A stretch of DNA of 64,000 nt from Lewinellaceae bacterium (GTDB lineage: Bacteria; Bacteroidota; Bacteroidia; Chitinophagales; Saprospiraceae). Below are positions 25,544 to 35,086 of this stretch, in pieces. The stretch covers positions 62,001 to 126,000 of the forward strand of contig JADJOD010000018.1 of NCBI GenBank assembly GCA_016713985.1. Reading direction: 5' to 3'. Both the position numbers and the translations under genes were made by a program. Position 1 is the stretch's first letter. Each line of letters opens with the position of its first letter. Under the pieces are notes generated by a model. It did no database searches. It was not told the origin of the DNA and saw only the letters and a list, made by a program, of their open reading frames with translations.

Positions 25544-28021
25544 CTATGTCGTGGTCGTTTTTTTCTTTTTTGTCTTCAGTACTCCGTTTCCACCCGCCTT
25601 CCCTGTTCTTATTAAACCGATCGCGAATTCCAGCACCTCGTCCATTCTGTCCACGTAGGTGAAAGACAGCCCTTTAATGTATTCCTGTTCGATCTCTTCG
25701 ACGTGTTTCCGGTTGTCCTTGCAAAGGATCACCTCACGAATGCCGGCGCGTTTGGCGGCCAATATTTTCTCCTTTATGCCTCCCACCGGCAGAACTTTGC
25801 CGCGCAGGGTGATTTCACCCGTCATCGCCAGGTAAGATTTCAGGGGTTTGCGGGTAAAAGCCGAGGTAATGGCGGTCAGCATGGTGACACCTGCCGAAGG
25901 GCCGTCTTTCGGGATAGCGCCTTCCGGGATGTGCACGTGTATGTCGTTTTTGTCAAAAGCGTCGGGTTCGATGCCCAGTTCTTCGGCGTGCGCCTTGATG
26001 TAACTCAGGGCCGTACTGGCGCTTTCCTTCATCACGTCGCCGAGGTTGCCCGTCATTTGCAAGCGGCCAGCGCCTTTGTGCAGGCTGACTTCGATGAACA
26101 GGATTTCGCCGCCCACCTGCGTCCAGGCTAAGCCGATGGCTACGCCGGGAGCCTGTTGTTCCTGGTATACTTCGGCGTCAAACTTGGTCGGACCGAGGAT
26201 GCTGTGGAGGTGTTCCGGCTTCACGGTCATCTCGTAGGGTTCTTCCATGGCGACACGTTTGGCGACGTAGCGCATCACGGAACCAACTTCCCGGTTGAGG
26301 TTGCGCACGCCACTTTCGGCCGTATAACTGCGGACGATATTCACAAGGGTTTTATCGCCTATTTTCACCTGGTTGGGTTTCAGGCCGTGTTCTTTGCGTT
26401 GTTCGGGGATAAGGTGGCGCCTGGCGATCTGCACCTTTTCTTCCAGCGAATAACCGGCGATTTCGATGATCTCCATACGGTCGAGCAGCGCCGGCTGAAT
26501 GGTTGACAACGAGTTGGCCGTGGCGATAAACAACACCTTGGAGAGGTCGTATTCGAGTTCTAAATAATTGTCGTAAAAAGTTGTATTTTGCTCGGGATCA
26601 AGCACTTCTAACAGCGCGGAAGAGGGGTCGCCGCGAAAATCCTTGCCCACCTTATCGATCTCGTCGAGGATAAATACGGGGTTGCCCGCTTTCGCTTTTT
26701 TCAGGGACTGCACAATACGGCCGGGCATGGCGCCGATGTAGGTTTTGCGGTGCCCGCGTATTTCCGCTTCGTCGTGCAGGCCGCCGAGGCTCATCCGCAC
26801 GTATTTGCGCTTGAGCGCCCGCGCAATGCTGTTGCCTAAGGAAGTTTTGCCGACGCCCGGAGGTCCCACAAGGCAAAGAATGGGCGCTTTCATGTCGCCT
26901 TTCAACTTCAGTACCGCCAGGTGTTCGAGGATGCGCTCTTTTACTTTTTTCAGGCCGTAGTGGTCTTTGTCCAATACTTCTTTTACCCGCCGGAGGTCAA
27001 AATTGTCTTTGGTAAAATCCAGCCAGGGCAGGTCGAGCAGGGTTTCTAAATAATTCAATCCGATGGCGTATTCGGCTACCTGCGGATTCACCCGGCGCAG
27101 TTTGTTGATCTCGCGGGCGAAGGTTTCCTGCACGTTTTTGGGCCATTTTTTCTTGGTTGCCTTGCGGATCAGGTCGTTGATCTCTTCTTCCTGGGGGTTC
27201 TGCCCGAGCTCTTCCTGTATGGTTTTCAATTGCTGGCTGAGGAAGTAGTCGCGTTGTTGTTTTTCGATATCCGTACGCACTTTTGCTTCGATCTGGTCTT
27301 TCAGTTCGAGCAATTGCAGTTCGGCATCCATGTGGTGCAGGATGGCGCTCGCTTTTTCCTTCAGGTTATTAATTTCCAGGACGTCCTGTTTTTCGTGGAC
27401 CTTGATTCCGAGGTTGGATGCGATAAAATTCAGCAGGAAATTGTCATTGTTGATATTTTTCAACATCACCACGGCTTCCGAAGGTATTTGCGGGGACAAT
27501 TCGATGATCTGCTTGGCGGCGTCGCGAACACTGCTGATGAGTGCGCGGAATTCCAGTTTGTTTTTGGGCTGCTCGTATTCGATCGTGCTGATCTGGCCGA
27601 TCATGTAGGGGTCTTCACTCAACATCTCGTCGAGGTGAAAACGTTTGCGCCCCTGCAGTATGGCGGTTGTGGAACCGTCGGGCATTTTCAGCAATTTCAG
27701 GATACGGGCGATTGTTCCGATCCGGTACAGGTCGCGGGTCGCGGGGTTCTCAATTTTAACATCTTTTTGAGAAAGCACGCCGATATACCGGTTGTCTTCA
27801 TAGGCGCGTTGTACGGCGCGGATACTTTTGTCACGGCCTACCGTGATCGGCGTGACAATTCCGGGGTATAATACGGTATTTTTCAGGGGCAAAACGGGCA
27901 AGGTATCGGGAAACACCTCTCCCTGTTTCGCCTCGTCATCGTCTTCCAAGGAAAAAAGCGGCACAAAGTCGGGTTCGTCGTCCGACTGTTGTGGCATCAA
28001 CCAATTTTCAAACATACTCAT
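25544..28021 (-). CDS. lon: ATP-dependent protease Lon
   Basis: An 825-residue Lon protease. The N-terminal substrate-binding domain begins LPVLPLKNTVLYPGIVTPIT. The AAA+ core has Walker A GPPGVGKTSLGNS and Walker B VFILDEIDKVG. The protease domain has the Ser-Lys dyad in KDGPSAGVTMLTAI and GGIKEKILAAKRAG. The start MSMFENWLMPQQ is chosen because the 24 upstream residues are not family-like. A Lys/Thr run (KTKKKKTTTT) ends the protein. Lon degrades misfolded and regulatory proteins in the cytoplasm. Confidence 0.97.
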   Translation of the reverse strand: MSMFENWLMPQQSDDEPDFVPLFSLEDDDEAKQGEVFPDTLPVLPLKNTVLYPGIVTPITVGRDKSIRAVQRAYEDNRYIGVLSQKDVKIENPATRDLYRIGTIARILKLLKMPDGSTTAILQGRKRFHLDEMLSEDPYMIGQISTIEYEQPKNKLEFRALISSVRDAAKQIIELSPQIPSEAVVMLKNINNDNFLLNFIASNLGIKVHEKQDVLEINNLKEKASAILHHMDAELQLLELKDQIEAKVRTDIEKQQRDYFLSQQLKTIQEELGQNPQEEEINDLIRKATKKKWPKNVQETFAREINKLRRVNPQVAEYAIGLNYLETLLDLPWLDFTKDNFDLRRVKEVLDKDHYGLKKVKERILEHLAVLKLKGDMKAPILCLVGPPGVGKTSLGNSIARALKRKYVRMSLGGLHDEAEIRGHRKTYIGAMPGRIVQSLKKAKAGNPVFILDEIDKVGKDFRGDPSSALLEVLDPEQNTTFYDNYLELEYDLSKVLFIATANSLSTIQPALLDRMEIIEIAGYSLEEKVQIARRHLIPEQRKEHGLKPNQVKIGDKTLVNIVRSYTAESGVRNLNREVGSVMRYVAKRVAMEEPYEMTVKPEHLHSILGPTKFDAEVYQEQQAPGVAIGLAWTQVGGEILFIEVSLHKGAGRLQMTGNLGDVMKESASTALSYIKAHAEELGIEPDAFDKNDIHVHIPEGAIPKDGPSAGVTMLTAITSAFTRKPLKSYLAMTGEITLRGKVLPVGGIKEKILAAKRAGIREVILCKDNRKHVEEIEQEYIKGLSFTYVDRMDEVLEFAIGLIRTGKAGGNGVLKTKKKKTTTT

Positions 28022-28304
28022 AGTCAGGAGGTTGCATGTTGTCTGCCGGAGGGCAGTGTTTTCGGGGTGAATTTGATTAATTGTAAAAGACAAGAAAAAA
28101 GTATTGTAGCGGCTATTTTCCCTGCAAACATTCGGATTATCGGGGAATAATTCATGAAAAATGATATTTATGTCAAACTGACAGCAAAAATGCTACACGT
28201 TCAGCCGCCAGCAAATAGTCAAATAGTTTGCCACGGACAAAATAAGACTGTTTTGGCATGGATGGACAAAAGATTGCGACAAAAAGACAGGCGAGGGCAA
28301 AAAC

Positions 28305-28338
28305 AAACGGCTGCCTTCACCATGGAAGGCAGCCGTTT
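28305..28338 (-). terminator. Rho-independent terminator after the downstream SusC/SusD pair
   Basis: A perfect 14-bp stem (arms AAACGGCTGCCTTC and its complement) with a six-base loop, followed on the minus strand by TTTGTTTTTG. It sits 29 bases past the SusD stop at 28367, at the end of the transporter transcript. The rest of the 345-base gap (28022-28366) is AT-rich leader of lon with no gene seen. Confidence 0.85.
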
Positions 28339-28366
28339 GGGAAATAATCAATTCGATACACCCGGG

Positions 28367-29884
28367 TTATTGAACATCCCACCAAACGCGGGTTGACAAT
28401 TTATCCGGGCCGCCGAGCAGCGATACGCCGCCGGAGTAACCCGAAGCGTTCTGCGTTTGTTCGTTCGTCGGATAGGTGAGTCGCAACGGAGAAGGACTGT
28501 TGCCGGTATCAAAAAGAGCACCTTCAACCGGGGCTTCCAGTTTGTCGAAATCAAGACGGCGCCATTCGCTCCAGCCTTGTACTCCCTGCATGTACAGGGC
28601 GATCCATTTCTGAACACCGATTTTCTGCTTCCAGTCGCCTGCAGCAGTGGCATAGTCCACGTCCGTTTGGGCCAGGTAGTCGCCGATAGCGGTGGCATCA
28701 CTGATACCCCACTCGTTCATGGAAGCGGTGATGCCTGCGTTATACCATTCGGCGGCGGTTCCGGGCACGTTCCAGCTGCGTTCTTTCGCTTCGGCCATGA
28801 TAAAACATACTTCTGCGTAGTTCATCAGGATCATCGGCGAACTGGCTGCCAGAACGTCGTAGGAACGGAAGTTTACGTTGCCGGCAACTGCCTGAGCGCC
28901 GCTCGGCTGGCTGTAATCTTCCGGCGCTTCGCCGGCTGCGGTGGAGGAGGTTTGTCCGAAAGGACGGCCCAAATAACCGCCTGCGTTTACGGTTTCATCG
29001 GTGAACGCTGCTACACGCGGGTCGCTGAGCGGCGTCAACGTCTTGTCGATCAGGATGTTGCTGATGCAGAAGTCGGCGTCGCCGCGCTCGATCCGGTCCT
29101 GGTTGAGTGGGTTGTTGTTCGGCTGACCGTCTAAGTAGCGGAAATAGGCATTGTCGTCATTGCTGGTGAAAGCGCCGGCAGCAGCTTGTTCCACGATACC
29201 TTTTGCGAGGGCGGGCTCCACATCCGACATACGCATGCCGATGCGGAGGCGCAGGGAATTGGCTAATTTTTTCCACAAGCTCATGTCTCCGCTGTATACC
29301 ACATCGGCGGCGCCGAAGCTGTCTTCACTTTCGTCAATATCGGCGATTGCATTTTGCAGGTCGCGGTCGATACCGATGTAAACGTCTTTCTGACTATCGT
29401 ACTTCGGCGTGCGGTTTTCACTGCCCAGCAGCGCTTCGCTGTACGGGATTGGTCCCCAGATATCCGTCAGGTGGTGATAGATATACGATTTGAGGATGAG
29501 CGCCACAGCGTTTTGGTTTTTCGCTTTCGGCGTACCGGCGGCGGTGCTGGCGTTGTTCAATTTGATGATCTCGTCCAGGTCGCGCAGGGCGCGGGAATAG
29601 TACTGCCCCCAATAAGAGTTGATGGTTCCTACGCGGAAGTTCCAGCGACTTTCATCGGTGTAGTTGTTCTGCGCCCAGTATTCGGCTACAAGCAGGCCGA
29701 AGCGGGCATTCATCCACTCGTCCCAAATGTCGTCCGCCATGGCTTTTTCGGCGCTGGTAATGATGAATTCGACCGGCACCGAGCTGGGGTTGTTCGGGTC
29801 AACGTTGATATCCCCGAAGTTTTTGCCGCAGGAGACGGAAATCAAAAGTCCCATCACGGCGAGTACATATTTTATGTTTTTCAT
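28367..29884 (-). CDS. SusD/RagB-family outer-membrane lipoprotein
   Basis: A 505-residue nutrient-binding lipoprotein, the surface lid of the SusC partner encoded just upstream. It starts MKNIKYVLAVMGLLISVSCG with the lipobox Cys at about residue 19. The SusD_2/RagB-type body includes GDINVDPNNPSSVPVEFIIT, YHHLTDIWGPIPYSEALLG and the C-terminal PLRLTYPTNEQTQNASGYSG followed by STRVWWD. It lies 43 bases after the SusC gene. The ligand is unknown; no glycoside hydrolase or sigma/anti-sigma pair is adjacent. Confidence 0.93.
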   Translation of the reverse strand: MKNIKYVLAVMGLLISVSCGKNFGDINVDPNNPSSVPVEFIITSAEKAMADDIWDEWMNARFGLLVAEYWAQNNYTDESRWNFRVGTINSYWGQYYSRALRDLDEIIKLNNASTAAGTPKAKNQNAVALILKSYIYHHLTDIWGPIPYSEALLGSENRTPKYDSQKDVYIGIDRDLQNAIADIDESEDSFGAADVVYSGDMSLWKKLANSLRLRIGMRMSDVEPALAKGIVEQAAAGAFTSNDDNAYFRYLDGQPNNNPLNQDRIERGDADFCISNILIDKTLTPLSDPRVAAFTDETVNAGGYLGRPFGQTSSTAAGEAPEDYSQPSGAQAVAGNVNFRSYDVLAASSPMILMNYAEVCFIMAEAKERSWNVPGTAAEWYNAGITASMNEWGISDATAIGDYLAQTDVDYATAAGDWKQKIGVQKWIALYMQGVQGWSEWRRLDFDKLEAPVEGALFDTGNSPSPLRLTYPTNEQTQNASGYSGGVSLLGGPDKLSTRVWWDVQ

Positions 29885-29927
29885 AATCAATTGTGTTTTA
29901 ATTTTCTGATAACCAGAATTTTAAAGA

Positions 29928-32900
29928 TCAGAACCGGAGGCTCAGGTTGACACCTATGGAGCGTGTGCTCGGGAGCGCACCGCCTTCGAGGCCCTGGATG
30001 TTGCCGCTGGAAATGGCGGTATCCGGATCAACGTGCGGGATGTTTTTGCTGAGAATGGCGAGGTTACGACCTACCACACTCACTTTGATATCCTGTACGC
30101 CGGAGTTGCCGAACCATTTTTTCGGCAGGGTATAGCCGAGGCTCAATTCGCGGAGTTTTACAAACGAACCGTCGTAAACGTCGGCGGCGCCGATGATGTA
30201 ACCGCCGTTGTTGAAGAAGTGGTCTTGTGCTGCGACGGCGGAGGTGTTTGCCTGGCCTGTTGATTCGTAAATTTCGTCGCCGATCACGTTCGGATCGCCT
30301 TGGTCGGCGACCACCGGGTTGCCTTCCGAGTCGAAAGTGGCCAGAACGCCTTCAACGGTCACACCGTCTTCGCGGATGCTGCCTTCGGCGGTTTCTGCCA
30401 GCAGGCCGGAGTATTTGCCCCAGGTATTGGTCAGCGAGAATATTTTACCACCTTTTCTGAAGTCGACAAACGCACCCAGGGTGATTCCTTTAAAAGTGAA
30501 GTTGGTCATTACACCACCGGTCATTTCCGGCAATACGTTTCCGAGCGGCACAACCGTCGGGGAACGCAGGTAGAAACCGTCGGCATCAACCAATTTGTTG
30601 CCGCTGGCATCGTACAGGTAGTCGTAGCCGAGAATGGTGCCGAAAGATTGCCCTTCATAAGCATTCAGCGATACGGCAAACGGAGCGTTGATGATCGGAA
30701 TGTTCGTCAGCGTGGGGTCGTCGGCGTTGAGGTCCACGATCTCGTTGGTGTTTTTGCCGACATTAAATGTGAGGTCCCAGGTGAAATTTTTCGTACGAAC
30801 GGGAACTACATTTAACGAAACCTCGATGCCCGAGTTTTTGATTTCGCCGGCGTTGATGATCTGGCTGGTGTAGCCGGTAGTCGGCGTGGTTCCGAGCGGA
30901 ATGATCTGGTTCAGCGTTTTGCCGGTGTAATACGTCGCGTCGATGCCGATGCGGTTGTCGAGGAAACGCAGGTCGATGCCAATTTCCTGGGAGCTGGTTT
31001 CCTCAGGTTTCAAATTGAGGTTGTTCAGCGTGCCCGGTACGGTGAAGGCCGGGTTGCTGCCGAAGTTGTCGATAGAGCCATATACCGTTCCGATCGAGTA
31101 CGGATTCGCGTCGCTACCTACTTTTGCCCAACCGAGGCGAAGTTTACCGTAGCTCAGGACGTTGTTTTTGATCAGTTCGGAGAATACGAAACTCAAGGAA
31201 GCGGACGGGTAGAAGTAGGAGTTGTTTACTTCCGGAAGGGTCGACGACCAGTCGTTACGGCCGGTCAGATCGAGATAAAGCCATGATTTCCAGCCGAATG
31301 TAACGCCGCCAAATACACTTTCCACTTCTCTTTCGGAAAGTTCGTTGCGCACGTCGGGGCGCTCTAAGGAGTTTTGTACGCGGTACAGGCCCGGTACGTT
31401 GAGGCCGCCGCGGGTAGAACCGAAGCTGCGGTTGAGGTTGGTCCAGCGTTTGTTGCCACCTACGAATGCGGTGATATTGAGTTGTTCGTTGAACACGTAT
31501 CTGTCGCCGCGCAGGATAACGTCGGTGTTGGTTTCGTCGAAGCTGTATACGTCTTCCGAATACTGAGACGTGGAAATACTGCCTACGGCGATACGCTCTT
31601 CCCGTTGTTCGTTGTAGAAGTCTTTCAACACGCGGCCGGTAAGGGTCAGCCAGCTGTTGAGTTTCCAGGTAATACCCATATTGCCGAACACGCGGTTGCG
31701 GCTGTCGTTCTGGAAATTTTCATAACGCGTCCAGTAGGGGTTGTCCCAGTATTGCGGGTTAGCGTTGGTTGCGCTGATCCGGTTCCAAGTACGCTGGGTT
31801 CCGTCCGGGTTTTTGTAATCGCGCAGGTCGTCGATCACGAGTTCGCGGTGCCACCACTGGTTGAACATCTGGGCGACGTTCAAACCGGCGCCGTCGTAGC
31901 CGGTAGACGGGCGGCCTACGGCGTTGTTGCCTACGTAGTTGACGCCTACAAATGCCTGAATTTTTTCCGAAAGTTTGGCATCGCCGTTGAAACTTACAGT
32001 GTTGCGTTTCAGCGTGCTGTTCGGGAAGATACCGCTTTGGTCGAGGCGATTGTAGGCCAGGCGGAAAGAAGCCCGCTCGTTGCCGCCGTCGAGGGCGATA
32101 CCATTGCTCCAGGTAGAACCTCTTTCAAAAAAGTCCTTCGGGTTGTTGGGCGAAGCGGCCCAGGCGCGGGATTGGCCGAAGTGTTCGGTATCCCAGGAAT
32201 CATAAGAATTCCAGTCGCGGAAGTAGAGGCCATTCTGGTTGGAGCCGAAGCCATTGTCGAACGTATAACGACTTTGGCCACTGCCGAATTTCAGGTCGGC
32301 CAGGTGCTGGAAGTGTTCGTCGGTTGAAATGTCGAAAGCGGTACCGAAACTTTCATCCACGCCGTAAAACGGAACAAGGTCGAAAGACTGGAAAGTGCCG
32401 GTTACGGCGCCTGCGGAGTTGTAAGCCGTGTAGGGAATTTTGTAATATCCCGAACCGTCGGTACGCCCGAGCGGACGGAGGTCGACACCGCCGCCGTATT
32501 TGTTCTGGTAGTCGGGCAATACGAGGATGTCATCCGAAGTGAAATTGCTCGTTACGGTTACGCCAAGGCCTTTACGGGCCTTCTGAGAACCTTTTTTGGT
32601 GGTGATCATGATGACGCCGTTCATGCCGCGCGAGCCGTAAAGCGCCGCTGCAGCCTGGCCTTTCAACACCGAAATGCTTTCTACGTCGTCCGGGTTGATG
32701 TCCTGGATCGAGTTGCCGTAGTCATACCCACCGCCGCCGCGGCGCTGGTTGTTGGTGGTAAAGTTGGAGTTGTCCATCGGCACGCCGTCCACAACAAAAA
32801 GTGGCTGGTTTTCGCCGTTGATGGAGCGAACGCCGCGGATGAGGATGCGGCTCGAACCGCCGAGGTTGCCGGAGCTGCCCACCACAGATACACCGGCTGC

Positions 32901-33329
32901 GCGGCCGGCTAACTGGTTGACGATGTTGGCGTCGCGGACGTTGGTGAGTTCCGAACCGTCGATTTTTTCAACGGCGTAACCCAAAGATTTTTCCGAGCGG
33001 TTGATGTTGAGGGCAGTAACTACCGTTTCATCCAGCTGGATACCCGCTTTTAACACCACATCCAATACGTTGGATGCGCCGAGCGCAATTTCCTGGGTGG
33101 CATAACCGGTGTAGTTGACTACAAGGGTGTTCCCGTCTGCGGGAACGCTGATGGTGTAGCGGCCATTTACATCTGTAAAAGTACCAGTTCTGGTGTCTTT
33201 TACGCGCACGGTAGCGCCGATGAGGACTTCGCCGTCGTCTCCGGTAACAGTACCGCTGACGACTCGCTGTGCAAGAGCCATGCTCACAACAGCGAATACC
33301 AACCCAATGGTTGTAAGTAATCGCTTCAT
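29928..33329 (-). CDS. SusC/RagA-family TonB-linked outer-membrane transporter
   Basis: A 1133-residue TonB-dependent channel. After the signal peptide (VFAVVSMALAQRVVSGTVTG) there is a carboxypeptidase-regulatory-like domain (VLIGATVRVKDTRTGTFTDV). The plug follows with DGSELTNVRDANIVNQLAGR and the SusC signature DVESISVLKGQAAAALYGSR, then a 22-strand barrel ending GVNLSLRF. It pairs with the SusD lipoprotein at 28367-29884. A TACCTTTG box upstream (33456-33463, minus strand) is a likely promoter element. Confidence 0.95.
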   Translation of the reverse strand: MKRLLTTIGLVFAVVSMALAQRVVSGTVTGDDGEVLIGATVRVKDTRTGTFTDVNGRYTISVPADGNTLVVNYTGYATQEIALGASNVLDVVLKAGIQLDETVVTALNINRSEKSLGYAVEKIDGSELTNVRDANIVNQLAGRAAGVSVVGSSGNLGGSSRILIRGVRSINGENQPLFVVDGVPMDNSNFTTNNQRRGGGGYDYGNSIQDINPDDVESISVLKGQAAAALYGSRGMNGVIMITTKKGSQKARKGLGVTVTSNFTSDDILVLPDYQNKYGGGVDLRPLGRTDGSGYYKIPYTAYNSAGAVTGTFQSFDLVPFYGVDESFGTAFDISTDEHFQHLADLKFGSGQSRYTFDNGFGSNQNGLYFRDWNSYDSWDTEHFGQSRAWAASPNNPKDFFERGSTWSNGIALDGGNERASFRLAYNRLDQSGIFPNSTLKRNTVSFNGDAKLSEKIQAFVGVNYVGNNAVGRPSTGYDGAGLNVAQMFNQWWHRELVIDDLRDYKNPDGTQRTWNRISATNANPQYWDNPYWTRYENFQNDSRNRVFGNMGITWKLNSWLTLTGRVLKDFYNEQREERIAVGSISTSQYSEDVYSFDETNTDVILRGDRYVFNEQLNITAFVGGNKRWTNLNRSFGSTRGGLNVPGLYRVQNSLERPDVRNELSEREVESVFGGVTFGWKSWLYLDLTGRNDWSSTLPEVNNSYFYPSASLSFVFSELIKNNVLSYGKLRLGWAKVGSDANPYSIGTVYGSIDNFGSNPAFTVPGTLNNLNLKPEETSSQEIGIDLRFLDNRIGIDATYYTGKTLNQIIPLGTTPTTGYTSQIINAGEIKNSGIEVSLNVVPVRTKNFTWDLTFNVGKNTNEIVDLNADDPTLTNIPIINAPFAVSLNAYEGQSFGTILGYDYLYDASGNKLVDADGFYLRSPTVVPLGNVLPEMTGGVMTNFTFKGITLGAFVDFRKGGKIFSLTNTWGKYSGLLAETAEGSIREDGVTVEGVLATFDSEGNPVVADQGDPNVIGDEIYESTGQANTSAVAAQDHFFNNGGYIIGAADVYDGSFVKLRELSLGYTLPKKWFGNSGVQDIKVSVVGRNLAILSKNIPHVDPDTAISSGNIQGLEGGALPSTRSIGVNLSLRF

Positions 33330-33455
33330 ACGAAAATTTGATTTGGTTAAAAAATTCAGTTATTGATTACAAGCGAAAATAAGGTCTTCTGAGAAAAGTA
33401 ATTTTCTGCTGCGCTGCCAGCTGGTTTTTACGCCGGAAAACCGACGTGAGGAAGA

Positions 33456-33463
33456 CAAAGGTA
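33456..33463 (-). promoter_or_regulatory. Candidate -7 element before the downstream SusC gene
   Basis: TACCTTTG on the minus strand matches TAnnTTTG and would give a ~120-base leader before the SusC start at 33329. No TTTG lies at 19-base spacing, so support is partial. Confidence 0.4.
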
Positions 33464-33601
33464 TTGATAATTTGTCTGAGAATCCATCCGCGACAAAGTT
33501 AATGGCTGGTGGAAATGCGGGCAAATGTGATAAAATACCCATAAAAAGGGTAAAAATGAATCATTTTTTTGTCAAAAACGCCCTTTAAAGCCCACAAAAA
33601 A

Positions 33602-33627
33602 GGGCTGCCCGTATCAACGGACAGCCC
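33602..33627 (-). terminator. Rho-independent terminator after the upstream SusC/SusD pair
   Basis: An 11-bp stem with one mismatch (arms GGGCTGCCCGT and ACGGACAGCCC) followed on the minus strand by CTTTTTTGTGGG. It lies 33 bases past the SusD stop at 33660. It separates the two tandem transporter units, so each is probably its own transcript. Confidence 0.85.
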
Positions 33628-33659
33628 CACCAGCAAGTTTTTTGTATCAGGTTTAACAA

Positions 33660-35066
33660 TTATTCATCCCACCAGACCGGCTTCAGAATGTCGGTAATGG
33701 ACGGGCTCGGCGCGTTATTGTTATACAAACGCTCGTCTTGCGGGGTCGGCAAACGGCGTGGTATATCCGCCACCAAACCGTTCGGGTTGGGCGACAACTG
33801 CGGGATATTGGTGCGGCGCCAGTCGTTGTACGACTCAAACTGGGTGAAAAGGGCAACGTATTTGTGCGTCATAATTTTCTCCAGGGTGATCGTGGCGTCG
33901 GTTTCACTGGCCTGACTGGTGATATAATCTGCGGGCGCCGCCGCGCCGGTTACCTGCAGAATGTGCGTTTTGATCGCTTCGTTGTGCGCTGCCGCCGCCC
34001 GGGCCTTGTCATTGGTCCGGAACGCTGCTTCCGCTTCGATAAACTTGGCTTCCACGTAAGTTGCCAGCGGCGCCGGCGATGCGGGAGAAGCGAAATAGGC
34101 GCCTACATCGGAGGTGCTGGTTGTGATGGACCCCAGGGGAGTGCCCGAATAATCGCCATTGGCGTCTTCCGCGGCATAAAACGGCAAACGCGGGTCGCCG
34201 ATCGTTTTCAGCAGGTTCACAAAACCTTCCGCCATTTTGATATAATTGGCGCGGTCGTTCTGGAACGCATTCCACTGGTTCAGGGAGTTGCCGTCGCCGG
34301 GGAAAATGGCATTACAATCGGCATCAGGACCCGTAAGCCCGGCGGCATAAGCTGCGTCGAGGGCTGCCAGCGCTTTGGTTGCCGAACCGGCTGCGTCGCG
34401 TTTGCTCAGGTGATTTTCACCCCGTGCCTGCAGGATTCGGGCCGTAATGATCCACCGTGCGGCATCGCCGTTGAAGATCAGATCGTCCGTGGCGGGAAGG
34501 ATGTTGTTGTCATCCGCCGATTTCGACAGGTCGGCAATTGCTTCGGAAAGAAGCGTTTGTATGTCCTGGTATACCAATTGTTGCGCATCGTATGCCGGGC
34601 TGTAAAATTCTTCACCCTGCAAACCCTGGCCCGCTTCCCGGTTGGGAATATCACCCCAGAGGTCGGTAGTGATCTGAAGGTTCATGGCTTTTAAAATTTT
34701 GCCGATGCCCCGGTAATGCGGATTCGACTCGCCGGCGAGATCGATCAGGATATTACAGTCGGTGATCGCCGAATAGTGCGACTGCCATTCATTGACGTTG
34801 TCGCCTTCCAGGAGTGAATATTTGGCTAAATCTTCGTATTGAGCCTGTGTGCCGGCGCATTGCTGCGTCATGACGGTGGCGAAACGGGCAAATTGCCCGG
34901 TGTAGTGAGCGAATGTAGCCACTTCGATCACCGTAGTCAGAAGTGCCGGGTTGGTTTCTACCGGAGAGTTGGGCGAAACTTCGTATCCGTCCACAAAATT
35001 GCTGCAGGAGGTGCTGCCAAGCAGAAGCAGGGCGGTCAGTAAACCTGCGTGAAATATTTTTTTCAT
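33660..35066 (-). CDS. SusD/RagB-family outer-membrane lipoprotein
   Basis: A 468-residue SusD-like lipoprotein. It starts MKKIFHAGLLTALLLLGSTS with the lipobox Cys following (SCSNFVDGYEVSPNSPVETN). The family pattern includes QITTDLWGDIPNREAGQGLQ, a TPR-like core and the C-terminal RRTNIPQLSPNPNGLVADIP and PRRLPTPQDERLYNNNA, ending DILKPVWWDE. It lies 20 bases after its SusC partner. It is only distantly similar to the other SusD here, so the two pairs probably bind different ligands. Confidence 0.93.
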   Translation of the reverse strand: MKKIFHAGLLTALLLLGSTSCSNFVDGYEVSPNSPVETNPALLTTVIEVATFAHYTGQFARFATVMTQQCAGTQAQYEDLAKYSLLEGDNVNEWQSHYSAITDCNILIDLAGESNPHYRGIGKILKAMNLQITTDLWGDIPNREAGQGLQGEEFYSPAYDAQQLVYQDIQTLLSEAIADLSKSADDNNILPATDDLIFNGDAARWIITARILQARGENHLSKRDAAGSATKALAALDAAYAAGLTGPDADCNAIFPGDGNSLNQWNAFQNDRANYIKMAEGFVNLLKTIGDPRLPFYAAEDANGDYSGTPLGSITTSTSDVGAYFASPASPAPLATYVEAKFIEAEAAFRTNDKARAAAAHNEAIKTHILQVTGAAAPADYITSQASETDATITLEKIMTHKYVALFTQFESYNDWRRTNIPQLSPNPNGLVADIPRRLPTPQDERLYNNNAPSPSITDILKPVWWDE

Positions 35067-35086
35067 ATCTCTAAAGAATTTTAATG

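Noticed and set aside
28154..28396. Possible 80-codon gene before the SusD end
   Set aside because: It runs through the terminator hairpin and into the SusD gene on the other strand, with no family-like sequence.
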